A stretch of 64,000 nucleotides of DNA, taken from Flexivirga caeni. GTDB lineage: Bacteria; Actinomycetota; Actinomycetes; Actinomycetales; Dermatophilaceae. The stretch is taken from contig NZ_RJJQ01000003.1 in the NCBI RefSeq assembly GCF_003724155.1, positions 217,304 to 281,303 of the forward strand. The letters run 5' to 3'. Of this stretch, positions 33,043 through 41,474 are shown piece after piece (positions within the stretch are counted from its first letter, which is position 1; every line of letters begins with the position of its first letter). The notes under the pieces are model-generated. The model saw only the letters and a program-made list of their open reading frames with translations, was not told the origin of the DNA and did not search any database. A program made the translations under genes and the position numbers.

Positions 33043-34010
33043 TGCCGCGGGAGTCCTTCGCGATCGGCTCGGTGCGGATCCGTCCGGGCACCACGCGCGA
33101 GGTCGGCCTGCCGATCACCCGGCTGGTGACCGGATCCGAGGTGAGCCTGCCGGTGCGCGTCGTGCACGGCCGTCACGACGGACCGACCATCTGGGTCACG
33201 GCCGCCACGCACGGCGACGAAGTGGTGGGCATCGAGGCGGTCCGCCGCGTCCTCGCCGCCCTCGACCCGAAGGCCTTCCGCGGGACGCTGGTCGCCGTCC
33301 CGATCGTCAACGTTCTCGGCTTCACCGCGGGCGACCGCTACCTGCCCGACCGCCGCGATCTGAACCGTTCGTTCCCCGGCTCGGCGCGCGGGTCGCTCGC
33401 CGCCCGCATCGCCCACCTGCTGATGGCGGAGGTCATCAGCAGGGGTGACGTCGGCATCGACCTGCACACCGGCGCCTTCGGCCGCACCAACCTGCCGCAG
33501 ATCCGTGCCGACCTCGACGACCCGCGCACCCTGGCGCTGGCACAGGCGTTCGGTGCACCGGTGATCCTGCACGCCAGACTGCGCGACGGCTCGCTGCGCG
33601 CGGCTGCCCGGGAACGCGGCTGTGCAGTGCTCGTCTACGAGGGTGGCGAGGCCTGGCGCTTCGACGAGTGGGCGATCGAGGCGGCCGTGGCCGGCGTACG
33701 GCGGGTGCTCGCCGCGCTGGAGATGACCGATCCGGTCGACGAGCAGCCGCCGTCACCGAGCCTGATCTCCCGGCAGAGCAGTTGGGTCAGGGCCCGTCGC
33801 ACCGGCATCCTGCAACTGGATGCGGTGCTCGGTCAGCGGGTCGAGGCGCAGGAGCGCCTCGGCGGACTGTCGGATTCGTTCGGCAAGCGCCTGCGCCTGG
33901 TGCACGCGGCCGGTCCCGGCGTGGTCATCGGACGCACGACCGCGCCGCTGGTCAACCGCGGCGACGCACTGGTGCACATCGCAGTGGAGGAGGACGGCCA
34001 TGACGTATGA
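33042..34010 (+). CDS. Succinylglutamate desuccinylase/aspartoacylase family (M14) protein
   Basis: Zinc hydrolase of 322 residues. Metal ligands are in TAATHGDEVVG (His and Glu) near residue 53, and IDLHTGAFG gives the second His near 141. RDLNRSFPG near 107 binds carboxylates. A C-terminal domain with GGLSDSFGKRL and GRTTAPLVN resembles the biotinyl/lipoyl-like cap seen in this group. Genes of this type form a recurring trio with rimK and the aspartic protease, suggesting removal of the residues RimK adds; that is inference. ATG 33042 (or GTG 33039) overlaps the preceding TGA. Confidence 0.85.
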   Translation: MPRESFAIGSVRIRPGTTREVGLPITRLVTGSEVSLPVRVVHGRHDGPTIWVTAATHGDEVVGIEAVRRVLAALDPKAFRGTLVAVPIVNVLGFTAGDRYLPDRRDLNRSFPGSARGSLAARIAHLLMAEVISRGDVGIDLHTGAFGRTNLPQIRADLDDPRTLALAQAFGAPVILHARLRDGSLRAAARERGCAVLVYEGGEAWRFDEWAIEAAVAGVRRVLAALEMTDPVDEQPPSPSLISRQSSWVRARRTGILQLDAVLGQRVEAQERLGGLSDSFGKRLRLVHAAGPGVVIGRTTAPLVNRGDALVHIAVEEDGHDV

Positions 34011-34332
34011 CGAGCAGCTGGCGCGCCGGGTGCGCGAGATCCTCGCCGACGAGTCGGGGCTGAGCGAGCGGAAGATGTTCGGCGGCCTGGGGTTCATGCT
34101 CGACGGCAACATGGCGGTCGCCGCAGGCAGCGGTGGCGGACTGATGATCCGGGCCGATCCGAGCGATCCGGACGGACTCATCGACGGAGACCTCATCGTG
34201 CCGATGGAGATGGGCGGACGGGAGATGACCGGCTGGCTGCTCGCGGATCAGCGCGCGATCACCTCCGACGAGCGGTTGCGCGAGCTGGTGCAGCTCGGCA
34301 TCGACCGGGCGAGGTCCTTCCCGCCGAAGTAG
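34000..34332 (+). CDS. TfoX N-terminal domain protein
   Basis: Protein of 110 residues consisting of the TfoX/Sxy N-terminal domain: YDEQLARRVREIL, then SERKMFGGLGFMLDGNMAVA near 27, typical for this family. There is no C-terminal TfoX domain. In gammaproteobacteria Sxy regulates competence, but actinobacterial short forms have no established role. ATG 34000 overlaps the M14 gene stop by 11 bases, so it belongs to the same operon. It faces the FUSC gene with 21 bases between stops. Confidence 0.85.
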   Translation: MTYDEQLARRVREILADESGLSERKMFGGLGFMLDGNMAVAAGSGGGLMIRADPSDPDGLIDGDLIVPMEMGGREMTGWLLADQRAITSDERLRELVQLGIDRARSFPPK

Positions 34333-34353
34333 CCCGGTGGCCGGGGCGGCCGC

Positions 34354-36681
34354 TCAGGCGGTCACCGTGTCCAGGGCTCGCACGTGCAGCCGGACCGCCT
34401 CGGCGAAGGTGGCCATCGACTCGTCGAGCAGTCGTGCGTCCCGCAACAGCAGTTGTGCCGGGGTGATGCGGTCGGCGTCCGCCCGGCTGGTCGCGATCTC
34501 GTCGAAGAGCGACGCCGACCGGACATAGGTGTAGCGGCTGCTGTCGTTGTCCTGCGTGAGGGCTTCAGCGATCGCGCCGATCGAGTCGCTCAGCCGGCGC
34601 CGCGCATCGTCCAATCGGCCAGCGTCTGCATCAAGGCCGCTGCCCGGCGCGCTCGAGGCGGCAATGCGGCGGCTCTCGTGCAGCATGGTTCGTGCACGGT
34701 GCACGGATGCGGCGGCAGATGACCGCAGCTGGCGGTGGATGGTGCTCGCCAGGCCCGGTATGCCGCGCAACGGATTCAGCGATGCGACCAGTGTCTGGTG
34801 CGCTGCGTCCAGCACCCGCGCTGCGGCGAGCAGTTCGGCGTTGCTGCAGTGGCCGGTGGCGTTGCGCAGGGCGCCGTCGGCAAGCGTACGCACGGCCTCG
34901 GCATGTGCCCGGGCGGCGACCCGCACCACTTGCCGGGAACGGATCGGCAGGATGAGCACGACGGTGAGGATCGTCACGGCGGCGCCGATCGCGGTCTCTT
35001 CCAGGCGCAGCCGCAGCAGGGAGTCGGAGAACTCCCCGAGCTGGACGTACAGCTGCGACACCATCACGGTGATCCCGATGACCATGAACGCGTAGCTGAT
35101 CCGCATCAGGTAGATGCCCAGCCCGATGGCAATCAGCACGGTGAGCACGGCGAGATCGGCGCGATGCCCGACCAGGTGGGCGAGCACGGCACCGACGAAC
35201 ACCCCGACGAGTGTGCCCAGGACGCGGTAGATCCCCTTGCGGATCTGTTCGCCGGCGTTGTTCGCGCCCATGAAGGTGACGAACGCGGCGATGACAGCCC
35301 AGTAGAAGCGGCGCTCGGACAGCATGCTGCCCAGGACGATGGCGGCGGTGACCGCAACGGCCATCTGGATGGCGATCCGCACGTTCGGCGCGAGCCGGAC
35401 CCGATCGATCGGGCGCGGCCCGAGCTCGGTGGAGGCGTCTGCGCTGGCCATCGCCGACCCGGGCAGCCAGCCGCCCATGAGTTGCACCGACGACCTGAAC
35501 TCCGGTGTGTCGCCGTCCTGGCGCGGCGGCAACGGCGTCTCGGCCAGATCCGCCCAGTCCAGGACGCTGGTGGCGAACCGGTGCACGATCACCCGCCGGT
35601 TGCGTTCGTTCTCGTCCGCCGGCGGTCGGACGGCGACGTCCCGCAACTCCTCGATCAGCCGGGTTGCTGCGTGCCGGGCGGTCTGCGGATCGTGGTCACC
35701 GACGGCCATCAGCGAAGTGCGCACCAAGCCGCGGGACCCGCGGCTGAGGCCGGATCTGCCGAGGGTGCCGGCAAAGCGGGCCATGTTGGCGAGGGTCTGT
35801 TCGGCGTCGAAGACGAACTGGTGCACGTATGCCGCCGACCCGCCGTCGCGGAGCGCGCCGGGTGCGGCCAGCGCGGCGTCGATCATCAGGGCCGTCTCGT
35901 TGAGGTGCACCGTCCGCTGCCGGAGCCTGGCGGCAGCACGCTGGTCGTCCGGATCGTCAAGCACCTCCAGCGCGACGTCGACGAGGGCGCGCGCCCGGCT
36001 GCCGAAGCTGCGCCGGACGCGCCGCAAGGTGCGTCGCTGGCTGGGATGGAACAGCACGAGTTGTGCCAGGCAGGCGACGATGGCACCCAGGAAGACTTCG
36101 GGTGCGAGCCACTTCAGGGCGGAGAAGGGTAGTTCCGCGCCCAGGAAGAAGCCCATGAAGTCGCCCATGAACAGCATCTGGGCGCCGAGGAACCCCCACG
36201 GGCCGAAGCGCCGCAGATAGGCGCCGCCGGCCAGGATCACGGCCAGCAGGGTCAGTGCGAGTGTGCGGTGATGTGCGACGGCCAGGCCGATCGCCAGTCC
36301 GGCGATCATCGGGACCGGCATCGCCAGGATCACCAGGTAGGACTGCCGCACCGTTGCGAACATGGGCGCCCCGAAGGACGCGATCATGCAGATCATCGCG
36401 CCGACCATCATGCTCACGACGAGCATCGCGTGATTGCCCGCGTCGACCTGGGCAGCGACCGCGGGTGGCAGGCCGGCGGTGGAGTGCTGCAAGGCGCCGG
36501 TCGTCTGCACGAAGATGCGCTCCGCCAGCAGCGCCGCGGCGATGCTCACCACGACCTGCAGCGCCATCCGCAGACGGTTCAGGCCTGGGTCCTGAGCGAG
36601 GAACCAGTCGGTCAGGTCGGACCGCGGCCGGTAGGGCTTGGGCGGTGGCGCCAAAGCTGCAGCTTCCGGTCCGGCACTCAC
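34354..36681 (-). CDS. FUSC family membrane transporter
   Basis: Large membrane protein of 775 residues with the two-repeat layout of FUSC/aromatic-acid-exporter proteins. A first bundle of about six helices spans residues 40-195, then comes a long soluble stretch. A second bundle around 435-560 (IQMAVAVTAAIVLGSML, YWAVIAAFVTFMGANN, RVLGTLVGVFVGAVLA) is followed by a soluble C-terminal domain rich in Ala and Arg. Family members export aromatic acids or similar compounds; the substrate here is unknown. GTG 36681 is supported by a TAGAGT box six bases upstream. It lies downstream of pknL but has its own promoter. Confidence 0.85.
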   Translation of the reverse strand: MSAGPEAAALAPPPKPYRPRSDLTDWFLAQDPGLNRLRMALQVVVSIAAALLAERIFVQTTGALQHSTAGLPPAVAAQVDAGNHAMLVVSMMVGAMICMIASFGAPMFATVRQSYLVILAMPVPMIAGLAIGLAVAHHRTLALTLLAVILAGGAYLRRFGPWGFLGAQMLFMGDFMGFFLGAELPFSALKWLAPEVFLGAIVACLAQLVLFHPSQRRTLRRVRRSFGSRARALVDVALEVLDDPDDQRAAARLRQRTVHLNETALMIDAALAAPGALRDGGSAAYVHQFVFDAEQTLANMARFAGTLGRSGLSRGSRGLVRTSLMAVGDHDPQTARHAATRLIEELRDVAVRPPADENERNRRVIVHRFATSVLDWADLAETPLPPRQDGDTPEFRSSVQLMGGWLPGSAMASADASTELGPRPIDRVRLAPNVRIAIQMAVAVTAAIVLGSMLSERRFYWAVIAAFVTFMGANNAGEQIRKGIYRVLGTLVGVFVGAVLAHLVGHRADLAVLTVLIAIGLGIYLMRISYAFMVIGITVMVSQLYVQLGEFSDSLLRLRLEETAIGAAVTILTVVLILPIRSRQVVRVAARAHAEAVRTLADGALRNATGHCSNAELLAAARVLDAAHQTLVASLNPLRGIPGLASTIHRQLRSSAAASVHRARTMLHESRRIAASSAPGSGLDADAGRLDDARRRLSDSIGAIAEALTQDNDSSRYTYVRSASLFDEIATSRADADRITPAQLLLRDARLLDESMATFAEAVRLHVRALDTVTA

Positions 36682-36687
36682 GAAATG

Positions 36688-36693
36688 ACTCTA
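36688..36693 (-). promoter_or_regulatory. -10 element TAGAGT of the FUSC gene
   Basis: TANNNT hexamer six bases before GTG 36681; predicts a leaderless transcript independent of pknL. Confidence 0.5.
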
Positions 36694-36731
36694 GCGGGTG
36701 GGCTTTTCGGGACGAGCGTGCAGTCGACCCA

Positions 36732-38576
36732 TCAGACGACGTCGATGGTGATCGTGCTGCCCTTGGGTGCCGGGTCGCCGGCCTTCACCGATTGTCCTTG
36801 CACCTGGAAGAGCACCGGCACCAGCAGCGGGTACTTGACCTTGACCTGGAAACCGAGCGCCTGCAGCGCGTCCTTTGCGGCGCCCGAACTCATTCCGACC
36901 ACCTTGGGCACCTTCACCATCACCGGACCCTTGGACACGATCAACTGGATGTCGTCGCCCTTGTGTCCGGTGCCACCGGACGGGGTCTGGCTGATGATGT
37001 CACCGGCCGCGACGGTGTCACTGTGCGTGGCCGCGCCGAAGGTGACGGTGAAGCCCAGGTCGGTGAGCTGCTTGGTGGCGTCCTTCTTGGACGACCCGGT
37101 CACGTCCGGGATGTCGATGGGCTGCTGGCCCTTGCTGACCACCAGGTCGACGGTCGTCCCCGGCTTCTGGGAGCTGCCGATCGCCGGGTCGGCGGAGACG
37201 ACCTTGCCTGCAGGGATCGTGGCGTCATACGCCTGCGTGACGGTGCCGACGACCAGGTGCGCCTGCTGGATCGCCTGGCGCGCGGCGGCCCCGGTCATGC
37301 CGCGAACGGACGGCACGGTGAACCGCTCGGGTCCCTTGGAGACCGAGAGGGTCACCGTCGAGCGTTTGCGGGCGTCGTGGCCGGACCCCGGATCGGTCGA
37401 CACGACAACACCGCTGACGACGTGCTCGGAGAAGACCGGCTGCACCTTCGCATGCAGTCCCGCGTGCTGTATGGCGCTGACCGCGCGCCCCTGCGTCTCG
37501 CCCACCACGCGAGGCACCCGCACCTCGCCGAACGGCCCCACAGTGAACGCCCACGCGCCGAGTCCGCCGATCACGAGCAGCACAGCCACCAGGATGCCGG
37601 CCACCCACGGCCAGCGGCGACGCCGCGTCGGCAGCACTGGCGGCAGCCCGCCGCGGTCGATGTGCCGGGTGTGATCGCCGGTCAGCGGGCCGGTGTCGTG
37701 CGGTCCGCGCGGCTTCTCCTCCAGCACGGTCGAACTCAGCCGGGTGCGGGTGGCGCGCAACTCCTGCAGCATCGCGCCGGCGTTCGGGGGCCGGTGGTCC
37801 GGGTCTTTCGCCGTGGCCCGCAGCACGAGTTCGTCCACCTCGGTCGGCACGGACGGCACGGCATCGGACGGGCGCGGCATGGTGCCGTGGACGTGCTGGT
37901 AGGCGACGTTGATCGGGGAGTCGCCGGGGAAGGCCTTCTCACCGGTGAGCATCTCGAAGAGCAGCAGCCCGGTGGAGTAGACGTCGCTGCGCTCGTCGGC
38001 GCGGCCGCGCTCGACCTGCTCGGGCGCGAGGTATGCCGCGGTGCCGAGCAGCACGTCGCTGTCGCCGGTGACGGTGTCGGTGGTGACGGCGCGGGCGAGC
38101 CCGAAATCGGCGACCTTCACTGCGTCGGTGCCGATCAGGACGTTCTCCGGCTTGACGTCCCGGTGCACCAGACCGGCCCGGTGGGCGGCGTCCAGCGCCT
38201 GCAGGATGCCCTCGGTGATCTCGAGCGCCTCGCCGACCGGCAGGGGAGCCCGGCTGCGGATCAGCTGGCGCAGCGTCTGCCCGCGGACCAGCTCCATGGC
38301 GAGGAAGACGAACTCCTCGTCGGATCCCTGGTCGGTGACCGCGACGACATTGGGGTGGGTCAGCCGGGCGGCCGACCGGGCTTCGCGGCGGAATCGCAGC
38401 ACGAAGTTGTCATCTCGCGCGAGGTCGGGCCGCATGACTTTGAGCGCGACCTCTCGGTCGAGGCGCTCGTCGAGGGCGACATAGACCGAGCCCATGCCAC
38501 CGTCCGCGAGATGCTCGCGGACGACGTATCGCTTGTCGATCGTGCGACCGACAAGCGATGGTGCGGAAATGGACAC
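36732..38576 (-). CDS. pknL: Serine/threonine protein kinase with four PASTA domains
   Basis: Receptor-type kinase of 614 residues. Kinase domain (~10-270): glycine loop HLADGGMGSVY, catalytic Lys in VALKVM, HRDVKPENVL, DFGLARA, and an activation loop with several Thr/Ser before GTAAYLAPEQ. A single membrane helix WVAGILVAVLLVIGGLGAWAF near 325 leads to four extracellular PASTA repeats, which bind peptidoglycan fragments. Together with the DNA-binding gene at 39640 it mirrors PknL/Rv2175c. GTG 38576 is chosen because TAGACT lies six bases upstream; TTG 38582 would fall inside that spacing. Mycobacterial PknL lacks such a long PASTA array in my recollection, so orthology is by context. Confidence 0.85.
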   Translation of the reverse strand: MSISAPSLVGRTIDKRYVVREHLADGGMGSVYVALDERLDREVALKVMRPDLARDDNFVLRFRREARSAARLTHPNVVAVTDQGSDEEFVFLAMELVRGQTLRQLIRSRAPLPVGEALEITEGILQALDAAHRAGLVHRDVKPENVLIGTDAVKVADFGLARAVTTDTVTGDSDVLLGTAAYLAPEQVERGRADERSDVYSTGLLLFEMLTGEKAFPGDSPINVAYQHVHGTMPRPSDAVPSVPTEVDELVLRATAKDPDHRPPNAGAMLQELRATRTRLSSTVLEEKPRGPHDTGPLTGDHTRHIDRGGLPPVLPTRRRRWPWVAGILVAVLLVIGGLGAWAFTVGPFGEVRVPRVVGETQGRAVSAIQHAGLHAKVQPVFSEHVVSGVVVSTDPGSGHDARKRSTVTLSVSKGPERFTVPSVRGMTGAAARQAIQQAHLVVGTVTQAYDATIPAGKVVSADPAIGSSQKPGTTVDLVVSKGQQPIDIPDVTGSSKKDATKQLTDLGFTVTFGAATHSDTVAAGDIISQTPSGGTGHKGDDIQLIVSKGPVMVKVPKVVGMSSGAAKDALQALGFQVKVKYPLLVPVLFQVQGQSVKAGDPAPKGSTITIDVV

Positions 38577-38582
38577 ACTCAA

Positions 38583-38588
38583 AGTCTA
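38583..38588 (-). promoter_or_regulatory. -10 element TAGACT of pknL
   Basis: TANNNT hexamer six bases before GTG 38576 on the - strand; decides between TTG 38582 and GTG 38576. Confidence 0.5.
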
Positions 38589-38639
38589 CGAACCCCGCAT
38601 TTCAGTGCTGGCCACGGCGCGCCATGGCCGATCTGTCTC

Positions 38640-39497
38640 TTAGAGACGGTCCATCAGGGTGCGGACGTTCCGGATGTATTGCCGGGTGTCCGCATAGGGC
38701 CCGTGCTTCTGCATCGCGCCGAGGCCCTGGTAGTAGCCGCCGATCGCCTGATCGAGGTCGTGGGCATTGCTGGTCAGGAAGCGCAGGATCGCGATCCCGG
38801 CCGTGACATTGTCGTGCGCGTCGAGCAGGTCGAGGTGCCGGCCGACCAGGCCGGACGCCCATTCTCCGGACTGCGGCATGACCTGCATGGTGCCGATCGC
38901 GTTGACCGGCGACACCGCACGCTGGCTCCAGCCCGACTCCTGCCAGCCGATGCCCAGGGCGAGGCGCGGGTTCACGCCATACCGGCGGGCGGTCGTCTCG
39001 ATCAGTGCCTTCGTCTGGGTGCGGCTCGGCACCGACTCCCTCGCCAGGGCCGCCCGGGTGGCTGCGACGGTCGCGCTGTCGTGGGGGCGGTGGACCGGGG
39101 TCTTCGGGATGGCGGTCTTCGCCCTCTTCGGGGCGGCGCGGTGAGGCGCCGGCTTGCTCACCGGCTGCTGCCTGGCCGCCTGCGGCAGGCGCACGACCGA
39201 CCCGCTGAGCACGACGTTCGGGTCGCTGAAGTAATTGGCCTTTAATAGTGCGGCCAGTGAGATGCCGTGCCGGGCGGCGATCGCGCTGAGCGTGTCGCCC
39301 GCACGGACGCGGTATGGCGCGGCGGTGCGCACCACGCGCTTTGCCACGGTGGTGCTGCGGCGCGCGTGCAGCTTCGGCGCGGTGGACTTCCTCGGGGCGG
39401 CGTGGCGTTTCGCCGTCTTCTTCGCCGCGGCGTGCTGGTCGGCCTTCGCGTGGATCGCGTGCGCGGCGGGCTGCGCGCCGGTCGTGATCGGTGCCAT
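38640..39497 (-). CDS. LysM and lytic transglycosylase (SLT) domain protein
   Basis: Protein of 285 residues. A LysM domain (YRVRAGDTLSAIAARHGIS, LKANYFSDPNVVLSGSVVRL) spans ~60-110. After a Lys/Pro-rich linker an SLT domain follows, with the catalytic Glu in GIGWQESGWSQ near 200 and family segments NAIGTMQVMPQSG and AIGGYYQGLGAM. It should cleave peptidoglycan. ATG 39497 has AGGAG at good spacing. Oddly, neither this start nor the longer one at 39560 gives a hydrophobic signal peptide; the N-terminus is Ala/His/Lys-rich. It lies between pknL and the DNA-binding gene and reads toward pknL. Confidence 0.85.
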   Translation of the reverse strand: MAPITTGAQPAAHAIHAKADQHAAAKKTAKRHAAPRKSTAPKLHARRSTTVAKRVVRTAAPYRVRAGDTLSAIAARHGISLAALLKANYFSDPNVVLSGSVVRLPQAARQQPVSKPAPHRAAPKRAKTAIPKTPVHRPHDSATVAATRAALARESVPSRTQTKALIETTARRYGVNPRLALGIGWQESGWSQRAVSPVNAIGTMQVMPQSGEWASGLVGRHLDLLDAHDNVTAGIAILRFLTSNAHDLDQAIGGYYQGLGAMQKHGPYADTRQYIRNVRTLMDRL

Positions 39498-39626
39498 GGG
39501 GTCTCCTTCGCTGAGCGGCACACGTGCCGGATGTGACAGCTGGGGCAGGTGTGACGACACGCCAACCTAGTCGCTGTCGCGGTCCCTGTGTCCCAAGCGC
39601 ACCGGCAGGCGTGTCGGGGGACCGCC

Positions 39627-39632
39627 TAGAAT
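39627..39632 (+). promoter_or_regulatory. -10 element TAGAAT of the Rv2175c-type gene
   Basis: TANNNT hexamer seven bases before GTG 39640; predicts a leaderless transcript. Confidence 0.5.
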
Positions 39633-39639
39633 CTCCTGC

Positions 39640-40011
39640 GTGACTGAAGCGACGAGCGACCTGGAAAGCCTGGTCGGCAACTGGCTGTCGATCCCGGAGC
39701 TCGGCGACGCGCTGGGCCTGACCCAGCGGCAGGCGCGGCGGCTGGTCGACGACAAGGTCGTCCTGGCGCACCGCGTGGGGCCGAACAACGCACTGTGCGT
39801 GCCGGCGGCGTTCGTCGAGGACGACCACCTGCTGACCGGCATCGAGGGCACCATCACCGTGCTGCTGGATGCCCGGCTGTCCCGGGACGAGGCGCTGGAG
39901 TGGCTCTTCACCGCCGACCCGACACTGCCGGTCGAGGGCTCGCCGATCACCATGCTGCAGGCACATCGCAAGGCCGAGGTCCGCAAGCGGGCCGCCGAGC
40001 TGGCCCACTGA
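39640..40011 (+). CDS. Rv2175c-type DNA-binding protein (likely PknL substrate)
   Basis: Protein of 123 residues with an N-terminal winged helix (WLSIPELGDALGLTQRQARRLVDD) and a C-terminal Rv2175c-type domain (LLTGIEGTITVLLDARLSRDEALEWLF...PITMLQAHRKAEVRKRAAELAH). The M. tuberculosis homologue binds DNA and is phosphorylated by PknL on an N-terminal Thr, which lowers DNA binding. Thr 2 and Thr 5 are candidates here. The gene is 1 kb from pknL, separated by the LysM/SLT gene. GTG 39640 has a TAGAAT box. Four bases after its stop the cyclase gene begins. Confidence 0.88.
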   Translation: MTEATSDLESLVGNWLSIPELGDALGLTQRQARRLVDDKVVLAHRVGPNNALCVPAAFVEDDHLLTGIEGTITVLLDARLSRDEALEWLFTADPTLPVEGSPITMLQAHRKAEVRKRAAELAH

Positions 40012-40015
40012 GCGC

Positions 40016-40333
40016 GTGCGCCACCTGGCGTATGCCGCGGCGCTGGTCGCCGCTCTGGTGGTGACGGTTCCGCTCGTGCCGCTCTTCGGGCTGCGCCGGG
40101 TGCGGCGGCTGCGGGTGCTGCTGCCCGCGATCGCTTGCGCCGCAGTGCCGTTCGTCTGCTGGGACGTGTTCGCCACCCACGCCGGGCAGTGGCATTTCGA
40201 TGGCAGGCAGGTGTTCGGCCTGCGCGTGCTCGGTCTGCCCGTGGAGGAGTGGGCGTTCTTCGTGGTGATTCCGTTCGCCGCCATCGCCTGCTACGAGGCG
40301 GTCGGGGCGCTCCTGGGGCGGCGCGGGCGATGA
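40016..40333 (+). CDS. crtYc: Lycopene cyclase subunit, first half (heterodimeric type)
   Basis: Membrane protein of 105 residues with three hydrophobic helices, one of two small subunits that together cyclise lycopene ends. The diagnostic motif LGLPVEEWAFF lies near residue 72 (PxEE), and QWHFD/FGLRVLG precedes it as in CrtYc/CrtYe proteins. GTG 40016 starts four bases after the Rv2175c-type gene. The next subunit gene overlaps its stop by four bases (ATGA). The pair belongs to the carotenoid genes at 41.5-44.9 kb, although it is on the other strand. Confidence 0.88.
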   Translation: MRHLAYAAALVAALVVTVPLVPLFGLRRVRRLRVLLPAIACAAVPFVCWDVFATHAGQWHFDGRQVFGLRVLGLPVEEWAFFVVIPFAAIACYEAVGALLGRRGR

Positions 40334-40662
40334 CCTACACCGCCTTGTCCGGCATTGCCGTGGTCGTGGCGCTGGTGCTCGATCTGGCGGTGGTTCGCAC
40401 CCGTGTCGTGCTGACCCGCCAGTGGTGGATCTCCTATGCCATCTCGCTCGCCGGCCAGCTCGCGGTCAATGGCTGGCTGACCGGCCGGCGCATCGTGACG
40501 TATGACGGTGCGGCGATCCTCGGCACGAATCACCAGCAGTTCCTCGGGGATTGGCGGATCTGCTACGCGCCGGTGGAAGACATTGGCTTCGGTTTCGCGC
40601 TCATCCTGGTCACCGTCGTCTCCTGGCGCTGGTGGGCCGCCCGGGATGCGGGAACGCAGTGA
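40330..40662 (+). CDS. crtYd: Lycopene cyclase subunit, second half (heterodimeric type)
   Basis: Membrane protein of 110 residues, partner of the preceding subunit. Three hydrophobic helices and the motif YAPVEDIGFGFALI near residue 80 (PxED, as in CrtYd/CrtYf) support this. QWWISYAISLAGQLAVNGWLTG is also typical. Whether beta- or epsilon-ends are formed cannot be read from the sequence. No lycopene elongase gene (crtEb type) is seen nearby, so a C40 cyclic carotenoid is more likely than a C50 product within this window. Confidence 0.87.
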   Translation: MTYTALSGIAVVVALVLDLAVVRTRVVLTRQWWISYAISLAGQLAVNGWLTGRRIVTYDGAAILGTNHQQFLGDWRICYAPVEDIGFGFALILVTVVSWRWWAARDAGTQ

Positions 40663-40705
40663 TCTCGGTCGATCCTTGGCCCGCGGGCTGCCGGAGGAGG
40701 GCGTG

Positions 40706-40780
40706 ATGGCACGCTTTCGAGAGGCGACGTTCGTGACATCAGCGGCCGCGGTACCCCTGGCAAGCTGCTCTTCCGGGTAG
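40706..40780 (+). CDS. Possible 24-residue peptide with lipobox-like end
   Basis: ATG 40706 follows a strong Shine-Dalgarno (GGAGGAGGG, 40692-40700) and reads MARFREATFVTS, then a short hydrophobic run ending VPLASCSS before TAG 40778. The LASC could be a lipobox, so this may be the stump of a lost lipoprotein gene rather than a real peptide. Otherwise the 326 bases from 40663 to 40988 show no gene. Confidence 0.25.
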   Translation: MARFREATFVTSAAAVPLASCSSG

Positions 40781-40988
40781 GACGCCGCCGTCCGCCGCGT
40801 CGTCACTGCTGGAAAGTGGTGCCGGCAGGTTTGGGCGCACAATGATCCGAAACCCTCACCCCATCGAGACCGCCTGTTGACCGTCACTGATTTCGCGCAA
40901 TAGAGGACGGGGTGGTGTTCGCCGCATCGCATCCCGAAGCGGCGCGACTCAGTTCGGAGACGAGATGTGTCGAGATGTACTCGGCCCG

Positions 40989-41474
40989 TCAGTCCGGGTG
41001 GGAGAGGTGTCCCTCCAGTGGCTCGCCGACCCGTGGCCCGAACCTGCCCCGACTGTCCCTGGTCTGGTGCCCGGCGAGCGATGCCGGATTCCGCTTCGTG
41101 CGGTGTGTGCCTGCGATCGTGGTCGGGGCCGGATGACCTGTACGCGCTCGGCTGGCGAAGTCCTCGGCATGGCGCGAGAGCCTCGGTAAGAGCCGCTGCA
41201 GGATTTCCCTGCCGGGATTCCCGAGTCCGGACAACACATCCCGGAAGGCGTCTGGTGATGCCTCGGCCAGTGACGCGGCGCGATCAGGCACCTCGAGGGG
41301 ATCCAGGCGCAGCTGCTGTGCGTGGCGGACAATGTGTCGTTGCATCACTTCTCCGAACTTCCGGCGCCCACCGATCGACAGTGCCGCACCCGACAGGTTG
41401 TACCCGCTCTTTCGTGGCTCGCACGCGAAGGCCGAGGAAAGGTCGTATAGCGGAGCCATTCGGGCGCGCCCGGC
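40989..41474 (-). pseudogene. HipA-like kinase C-terminal remnant
   Basis: The - strand frame beginning at the crtB stop reads RARMAPLYDLSSAFA, then AALSIGGRRKFGEVMQRHI and LDPLEVPDRAASLAEASPDAF, then ILQRLLPRLSRHAE. This is the layout of the last ~110 residues of HipA-type Ser/Thr kinases, including the APLYD motif and the SIGG segment. The kinase N-terminal and catalytic parts are absent, and the tail of ~60 residues to the stop at 40989 is not family-like. It is therefore a remnant of a type II toxin-antitoxin toxin, lying between the two halves of the carotenoid cluster. Confidence 0.6.

Noticed and set aside
36255..39245. Open frame of 996 codons on + opposite the FUSC gene, pknL and LysM/SLT gene
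   Set aside because: It lies antisense to three well-supported genes and shows no domain or start signal.
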